From Nonlabens sp. (GTDB taxonomy: Bacteria > Bacteroidota > Bacteroidia > Flavobacteriales > Flavobacteriaceae): 64,000 bases of DNA. This document shows positions 60,077 to 64,000 of this stretch, one piece after another. The DNA lies in contig JAHDIQ010000001.1 in NCBI GenBank assembly GCA_020630715.1, forward strand, positions 554,513 through 618,512, written 5' to 3'. Numbering within the stretch: position 1 is the stretch's first letter; every line of letters begins with the position of its first letter. The notes below the pieces were generated by a model. It saw only the letters and a list, made by a program, of their open reading frames with translations, had not been told where the DNA came from and did no database searches. The position numbers and the translations under genes were made by a program.

Positions 60077-60760
60077 CTATTCTGATTCTGTATAGGATGC
60101 TTTAAGGATATAAATATCTTCTATTAAGGCTTCAATTTCTTCCTTTTTTGTCCCGTCATAGGACCTTTCACGTGGTCTACCTTCTTTATCAATGAGCAAG
60201 AAATTTTCTGTATGTACCATGTCATAATCACCACCATAAGGAGCATCTTTTACAGCTAGGTACGATTTACGTGCTAGGTCATAAATTTCTTTTTTAGGAC
60301 CTGTTACTAGATTCCATTTGTGGTCTAAAACTCCTTTTTTTTGTGCATAGGCTTTAAGAATTTCTGGCGTGTCATATTCTGGTGTCACACTGTGTGATAA
60401 CAACATTACTTCTGGATCATCCTTAAATTCTTCTTGGATGATCGCCATGTTATCTGTCATCAAAGGGCAAATGGTAGGACAGGTCGTAAAAAAGAAATCT
60501 GCTACATAGATTTTACCGGTATAATCTTCCTGTGTGATGGTATCGCCGTTTTGGTTATACAATTCAAAGGGTGCGATCTTATGATACTTTTTTACAAATA
60601 ACATACTATCATCTACCAGTGCTGGGTCAAATTGGTCTGGTTGTGGGAATCCTAAGGATTTTTTAGGAGTTAGTGCGTTTTGTATGGCTACAAAAATCAC
60701 GGTACAAAGCACTGCCATAAATAAGATGCGCCACTTGTTTTTAATGATAAACTCCTGCAT
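60077..60760 (-). CDS. SCO1/SenC family copper/thiol protein
   Basis: A 227-aa protein anchored by one N-terminal TM helix (WRILFMAVLCTVIFVAIQNAL), with a thioredoxin-like SCO domain: FFFTTCPTICPLMTDNM (copper CxxxC) and DMVHTENFLLIDKEG (copper His). It helps to build the CuA site of cytochrome c oxidase in the periplasm. A perfect palindrome lies in its upstream region. Confidence 0.95.
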   Translation of the reverse strand: MQEFIIKNKWRILFMAVLCTVIFVAIQNALTPKKSLGFPQPDQFDPALVDDSMLFVKKYHKIAPFELYNQNGDTITQEDYTGKIYVADFFFTTCPTICPLMTDNMAIIQEEFKDDPEVMLLSHSVTPEYDTPEILKAYAQKKGVLDHKWNLVTGPKKEIYDLARKSYLAVKDAPYGGDYDMVHTENFLLIDKEGRPRERSYDGTKKEEIEALIEDIYILKASYTESE

Positions 60761-60794
60761 TTCAACTATTTTTTACAAAATTACAACCTATGAA

Positions 60795-60811
60795 TTATCT
60801 AGTCTAGATAA
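60795..60811. promoter_or_regulatory. Perfect 17-bp palindrome between SCO1 and M1 peptidase genes
   Basis: TTATCTAGTCTAGATAA, eight paired bases on either side of a central T, 35 bases from either start codon in a divergent gap. Typical of a dimeric-repressor site. Confidence 0.6.
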
Positions 60812-60845
60812 ATTAGAGTAGTTTACATTCTTTAACGATTCTTTT

Positions 60846-62801
60846 ATGCCATTTTCTAGGTCTTTTTATAGCAGTTTGTTGATGTGTTTCGCTTTCGCGA
60901 AAGCGATATCTCTACAAGCACAATTACCCCAAACAGCAATTAATTATCAAGAAGATGTAGAAGCCTGTGTCCTTAAATCAACCCTTATACAACCAGGCGT
61001 AAATGGTGTGAATGCATCCACGGGAAATTATGATGTGAAATACGTACGGTTAGAACTAGACACAGATCCTAGTTTACCACAAATAGGTGGTACCGTAACG
61101 ACTCATTATGAGGCTGTAAGTGATTTAAACGAGATTGTACTAGAATTAGCATCAAATATGCAAGTGAGCTCTATCACACAACGTGGTAACCCATTAACTT
61201 TTACACATAATAACCTAGACGAATTAAGAATCAATTTACCGCAAACACAAGTGGCTGGTGTTTTAGATTCTCTATCTGTAACCTATAGCGGTAATCCTAT
61301 TTCTAGTGGTTTTGGCAGTTTTGCACAAACGATGCATGCTGGCGCGCCTATTATCTGGACGCTGTCAGAACCTTATGGCGCAAAAGCGTGGTGGCCGTGC
61401 AAGCAAGATCTTAATGATAAAATAGATCAGGTAGATGTAATTTTAAAAACACCTAACGGTAATACTGGTGTATCAAATGGAATGCTACTATCAGAAACTA
61501 CAATTGCCACAGGTAAGGAATTTCACTGGCGTCATACCTATCCTATTCCTGCGTATTTAATTGCCATTGCAGTTACTAATTACGCCAAATTCACGCAAAT
61601 AGTTCCTGTCACTAATTTGCCTATAGATAATTACGTGTATCCAGAAAATCTAGTACAACATCTGGCATCTGCAACGGTGACGGTTCCTATCATGCAGTTT
61701 TTTGAAACTACTTTTGGGCCATATCCTTATAGTAGTGAAAAGTACGGTCATGCGCAGTTCGGTTGGGGTGGTGGCATGGAACACACTACGATCTCTTTTA
61801 TGGGTAGTTTTAATAGAGGATTAATCGCCCATGAGCTGGCGCATCAGTGGTTTGGCAATAAAGTGACTTGCGGTAGCTGGCAGGACATCTGGCTTAATGA
61901 AAGTTTTGCTACTTATGCATCTGGAATGGTTGTAGAACATCTAGATGGTGTAGGAAATTTTAAAAACTGGCGTACTAATGCAAAGGCATCTGCAACGGCG
62001 CAAACTAATCAGAGCGTCTATGTTCCTGCACAAGATACTTTGAGCGTGAGCCGAGTTTTTAGCGGTAGAATGTCTTATAATAAAGGAGCGATGGTATTAC
62101 ATCAATTGCGTCGTGAAATAGGCGATGCAGATTTTATCGCTAGTCTACAAAATTACCTCAATGATCCTCAACTAGCTTTTAACTATGCTAAAACACCTGA
62201 TCTAAAACTGATTATAGAACAACAAACCAACACTAATTTAGACGAGTTTTTCAACGACTTCATTTATGGAGAAGGTTATCCTAATCATCAGATTAGCTGG
62301 ATGCCTAGCGCACTAGGTGCTTTTTTAACCGTGAATCAGATCCAAAGTCATCCGTCTGTTTCCTTTTTTGAGATGCAATTGCCTGTAGTGATTTATGGTC
62401 CCAATGGACAGGAGCAAGAATATGTACTTGATCTTACTCAAAATGGTCAAACCTTTAATTTAGTAGTGCCGTTTGCTATTTCTCAAATAGAGATCGATCC
62501 GTATGATCATACCTTATCAAAGGTAAATGCGGTTACCTTAGGTAATGGTGATTACGCTTTTGCAAAAGCGGAACTAGTAATACATCCTAACCCTACTACA
62601 TCCATCGTAAATTTATCTGCTACTGGTCAGGATATTAAAGAAGTATCCATTTATGATTTAAGTGGAAGATTGATCAAATCACGATCGTGGAACGACACGG
62701 AAGAAAACAGGCAAGTACAATTACCGGCTGTAAATGGATTATATCTTCTTACCATCACGACAGATCTAGACGTGTATCACAAAAGAGTCATTAAAGAGTA
62801 A
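60846..62801 (+). CDS. T9SS-secreted M1 family aminopeptidase
   Basis: A 651-aa secreted metallopeptidase. The signal peptide (MPFSRSFYSSLLMCFAFAKAISLQAQ) contains palindrome-coded AFAKA. The M1 domain has GWGGGMEHTT (substrate-binding GGMEH) and the zinc site HELAHQWFGNKV with WLNESFATY. The last ~80 residues (LVIHPNPTTSIVNLSATGQDIKEVSIYDLSGRLIK...LYLLTITT) are a type A T9SS sorting domain. A second, altered AFAKA (residues 571-575) marks the junction between enzyme and sorting domain. Confidence 0.95.
   Translation: MPFSRSFYSSLLMCFAFAKAISLQAQLPQTAINYQEDVEACVLKSTLIQPGVNGVNASTGNYDVKYVRLELDTDPSLPQIGGTVTTHYEAVSDLNEIVLELASNMQVSSITQRGNPLTFTHNNLDELRINLPQTQVAGVLDSLSVTYSGNPISSGFGSFAQTMHAGAPIIWTLSEPYGAKAWWPCKQDLNDKIDQVDVILKTPNGNTGVSNGMLLSETTIATGKEFHWRHTYPIPAYLIAIAVTNYAKFTQIVPVTNLPIDNYVYPENLVQHLASATVTVPIMQFFETTFGPYPYSSEKYGHAQFGWGGGMEHTTISFMGSFNRGLIAHELAHQWFGNKVTCGSWQDIWLNESFATYASGMVVEHLDGVGNFKNWRTNAKASATAQTNQSVYVPAQDTLSVSRVFSGRMSYNKGAMVLHQLRREIGDADFIASLQNYLNDPQLAFNYAKTPDLKLIIEQQTNTNLDEFFNDFIYGEGYPNHQISWMPSALGAFLTVNQIQSHPSVSFFEMQLPVVIYGPNGQEQEYVLDLTQNGQTFNLVVPFAISQIEIDPYDHTLSKVNAVTLGNGDYAFAKAELVIHPNPTTSIVNLSATGQDIKEVSIYDLSGRLIKSRSWNDTEENRQVQLPAVNGLYLLTITTDLDVYHKRVIKE
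60890..60905. repeat. Dispersed palindrome copy 19 (in M1 peptidase signal peptide)
   Basis: CGCTTTCGCGAAAGCG in frame as F-AFAKA-I. Confidence 0.97.
62555..62570. repeat. Dispersed palindrome copy 20 (variant with matched changes)
   Basis: CGCTTTTGCAAAAGCG: both central C and G positions are changed so that the palindrome and the AFAKA reading are both kept. Confidence 0.85.
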
Positions 62802-62831
62802 TTAGTGGCTAGAACAACAAATTTTCACTTT

Positions 62832-62846
62832 GAGCGGAAGTCGAGA
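62832..62846 (+). repeat. Second copy of the GAGCGAAAGTCGAGA repeat
   Basis: GAGCGGAAGTCGAGA, 14 of 15 identical with 5759-5773; in the 237-bp gap between the M1 peptidase and rseP. Confidence 0.55.
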
Positions 62847-62985
62847 ACTTAAAAGTATAGGTGTTTATTCCCTTGGCCTATTTTAAAATAGCGTTGTACT
62901 CGTATTCGACTTAGTATTTGACTATGGTACGGTAAAAATCATATCACCTTAAGGTATAGCCTAGGGCAGTAATTCAAACTAGATT

Positions 62986-63015
62986 GTGTTTACTGCGGTT
63001 AATGCGCTATTTTTG
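62986..63015 (+). promoter_or_regulatory. Promoter of rseP
   Basis: TTG (62986-62988), 19 bases, then TATTTTTG (63008-63015): both flavobacterial elements at preferred spacing, 23 bases before the ATG. Confidence 0.72.
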
Positions 63016-63038
63016 CGACCGTTAAAAAATTGAAATAA

Positions 63039-64000
63039 ATGCATCCATATCTAGTTATTGCGATTAACTTTTTTATGAGTTTATCCTTACTCATCGTACT
63101 GCATGAGTTAGGTCATTTTATACCAGCCCGATTATTTAAAACCAGAGTAGAGAAATTCTACTTGTTTTTTGACATCAAATTCTCCTTATTCAAAAAGAAA
63201 ATAGGAGAAACCGTTTATGGAATAGGATGGTTACCGCTAGGTGGATATGTTAAAATATCTGGAATGATTGATGAAAGTATGGATAAGGAACAAATGGCCT
63301 TACCACCACAACCATGGGAATTCCGTTCAAAACCAGCATGGCAACGATTAATCATCATGTTAGGTGGTGTTACTGTAAACGTTATTGTAGGTTTTATGAT
63401 CTACATGGGGCTTACTTTTTTTGCTGGAGAAGACAAGGCTACCGGTGCAGACTTTAAATATGGGTTTGGTTTTCCTAAAGTAATGGAAGAAGTAGGCTTT
63501 CAACAGGGCGATCAACCGCTTTTAGTAGATAATGATACGCTACAACTAGCAGATAAGTTAGTGGCGCGTCTTGTGTTAAGAGACATTAAAACGGTTACTG
63601 TTTTACGTGATGGGCAACCAGTAACACTAGACATGCCAGAAGATATAGGAGATCGCCTATTCAAAGCTGGTGTCAAAGGCGGTTTAGATTACAGGTATCC
63701 TTTTGTGATTGACAGTATTAAACCTGGAAGTATAGCAGATAAATTAGAGTTTCCGTTAGGCGCTCAAGTTACTGAAGTTGCTGGTTATCCTGTAAAATTT
63801 AATACTGATTTGAACTATGCAATGAACCATGTGGTTAACGATAGTACTCCTTTTAATTTGACTGTAGTTTCAACAAATGGTGAAAAGATTATAAAGCAAA
63901 TTAGTTTTGAGGATAAAGAGAAGGAACCAATTGGAATATATAAACTGTCTACAGAAACTGATATTGTAAGTATAGAAAGATTATCATTCAGTTTTTCAGA
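63039..64000 (+). CDS. rseP: Site-2 protease RseP (partial, C-terminus beyond window)
   Basis: The frame is open from the ATG at 63039 to the right edge (320 codons). The first TM helix contains the zinc motif HELGH (IVLHELGHFIPARLFKTRVEKFYLFFD), followed by LPLGGYVKISGM and, after a second TM segment, a PDZ-like region (VIDSIKPGSIADKLEFPLGAQVTEV). RseP cuts anti-sigma factors and remnant signal peptides within the inner membrane. The second half of the active site (NxxPxPxLDG) should lie beyond the edge. Confidence 0.95.
   Translation, partial: MHPYLVIAINFFMSLSLLIVLHELGHFIPARLFKTRVEKFYLFFDIKFSLFKKKIGETVYGIGWLPLGGYVKISGMIDESMDKEQMALPPQPWEFRSKPAWQRLIIMLGGVTVNVIVGFMIYMGLTFFAGEDKATGADFKYGFGFPKVMEEVGFQQGDQPLLVDNDTLQLADKLVARLVLRDIKTVTVLRDGQPVTLDMPEDIGDRLFKAGVKGGLDYRYPFVIDSIKPGSIADKLEFPLGAQVTEVAGYPVKFNTDLNYAMNHVVNDSTPFNLTVVSTNGEKIIKQISFEDKEKEPIGIYKLSTETDIVSIERLSFSFS

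Overview
The window is a 64 kb chromosomal stretch from a marine-type member of the Flavobacteriaceae (Bacteroidota). Supporting signs are the moderately AT-rich base composition, flavobacterial -7 boxes (TAnnTTTG) in place of sigma-70 promoters, weak Shine-Dalgarno sequences, a type IX secretion/gliding lipoprotein (PorW/SprE type), two secreted proteins with T9SS C-terminal sorting domains, an ATP synthase operon lacking atpD/atpC, and many families typical of the group (DUF3078, DUF2480, DUF4292, DUF5687, DUF3127). I cannot fix the genus; Nonlabens/Dokdonia-like relatives are plausible. I see no tRNA, rRNA, CRISPR array, prophage or transposase gene.

Layout. 1-4.1 kb (minus): dprA (cut by the left edge), an M23 peptidase, the two subunits of a 3-oxoacid CoA-transferase and a PaaE-type flavin/[2Fe-2S] reductase. 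4.2-7.1 kb: an ABC exporter (DUF5687 permease plus ATPase) and two tandem paralogous small membrane proteins. 7.2-16.3 kb: porW/sprE-like gene, bactofilin, a small lipoprotein, a DUF6168-like membrane protein and atpBEFHAG. 16.4-19.8 kb: hydrolase/ECF sigma/membrane-protein operon, a lipoprotein and a secreted VWA protein. 19.9-27 kb: flippase-dut, histidine kinase, flavin reductase, DUF3127, aat, DUF2490, tag. 27-37.5 kb: S9 peptidase, a large T9SS-secreted beta-propeller protein, an S15 peptidase, GNAT and a thioesterase. 37.5-42.5 kb (minus): EnvC-like, DUF4292, TPR, nucleotidyltransferase and an outer-membrane protein. 42.7-48.2 kb: DtxR-type regulator, beta-barrel and a four-gene Mn/Fe/Zn ABC importer whose two permeases carry winged-helix tails. 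48.4-52.3 kb (minus): sufS, META, sufE, DUF59, DUF2480 and DUF3078. 52.35-53.1 kb: a gene-free, repeat-rich stretch containing a partial second copy of the sufS promoter and 5' end. 53.1-60.8 kb (minus): hydrolase, AddB-like nuclease/helicase, feoAB plus a FeoB-associated peptide, TerB-J-domain protein and SCO1. 60.8 kb to the end: an M1 aminopeptidase with T9SS domain and the 5' part of rseP.

The strongest unexplained signal is a dispersed palindrome, GCTTTCGCGAAAGC. It occurs 17 times exactly and three times in decayed form, about once per 3.2 kb. Fourteen copies lie inside real genes, 12 of them read as the pentapeptide AFAKA and two as RFRES. Four of the AFAKA copies fall in signal peptides, where they supply an Ala-x-Ala signal-peptidase motif. 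This behaves like a family of protein-coding palindromic elements, comparable in style to the Rickettsia palindromic elements, and I do not know a published description of it. Other points of interest are the sufS duplication, in which all three coding differences are synonymous; a possible ~20 kb inversion that would explain a split flippase-dut / nucleotidyltransferase-TPR-DUF4292-EnvC block; hairpins in three atp intergenic gaps; metal-regulator-like operator palindromes; and an 18-bp core shared by two intergenic elements.
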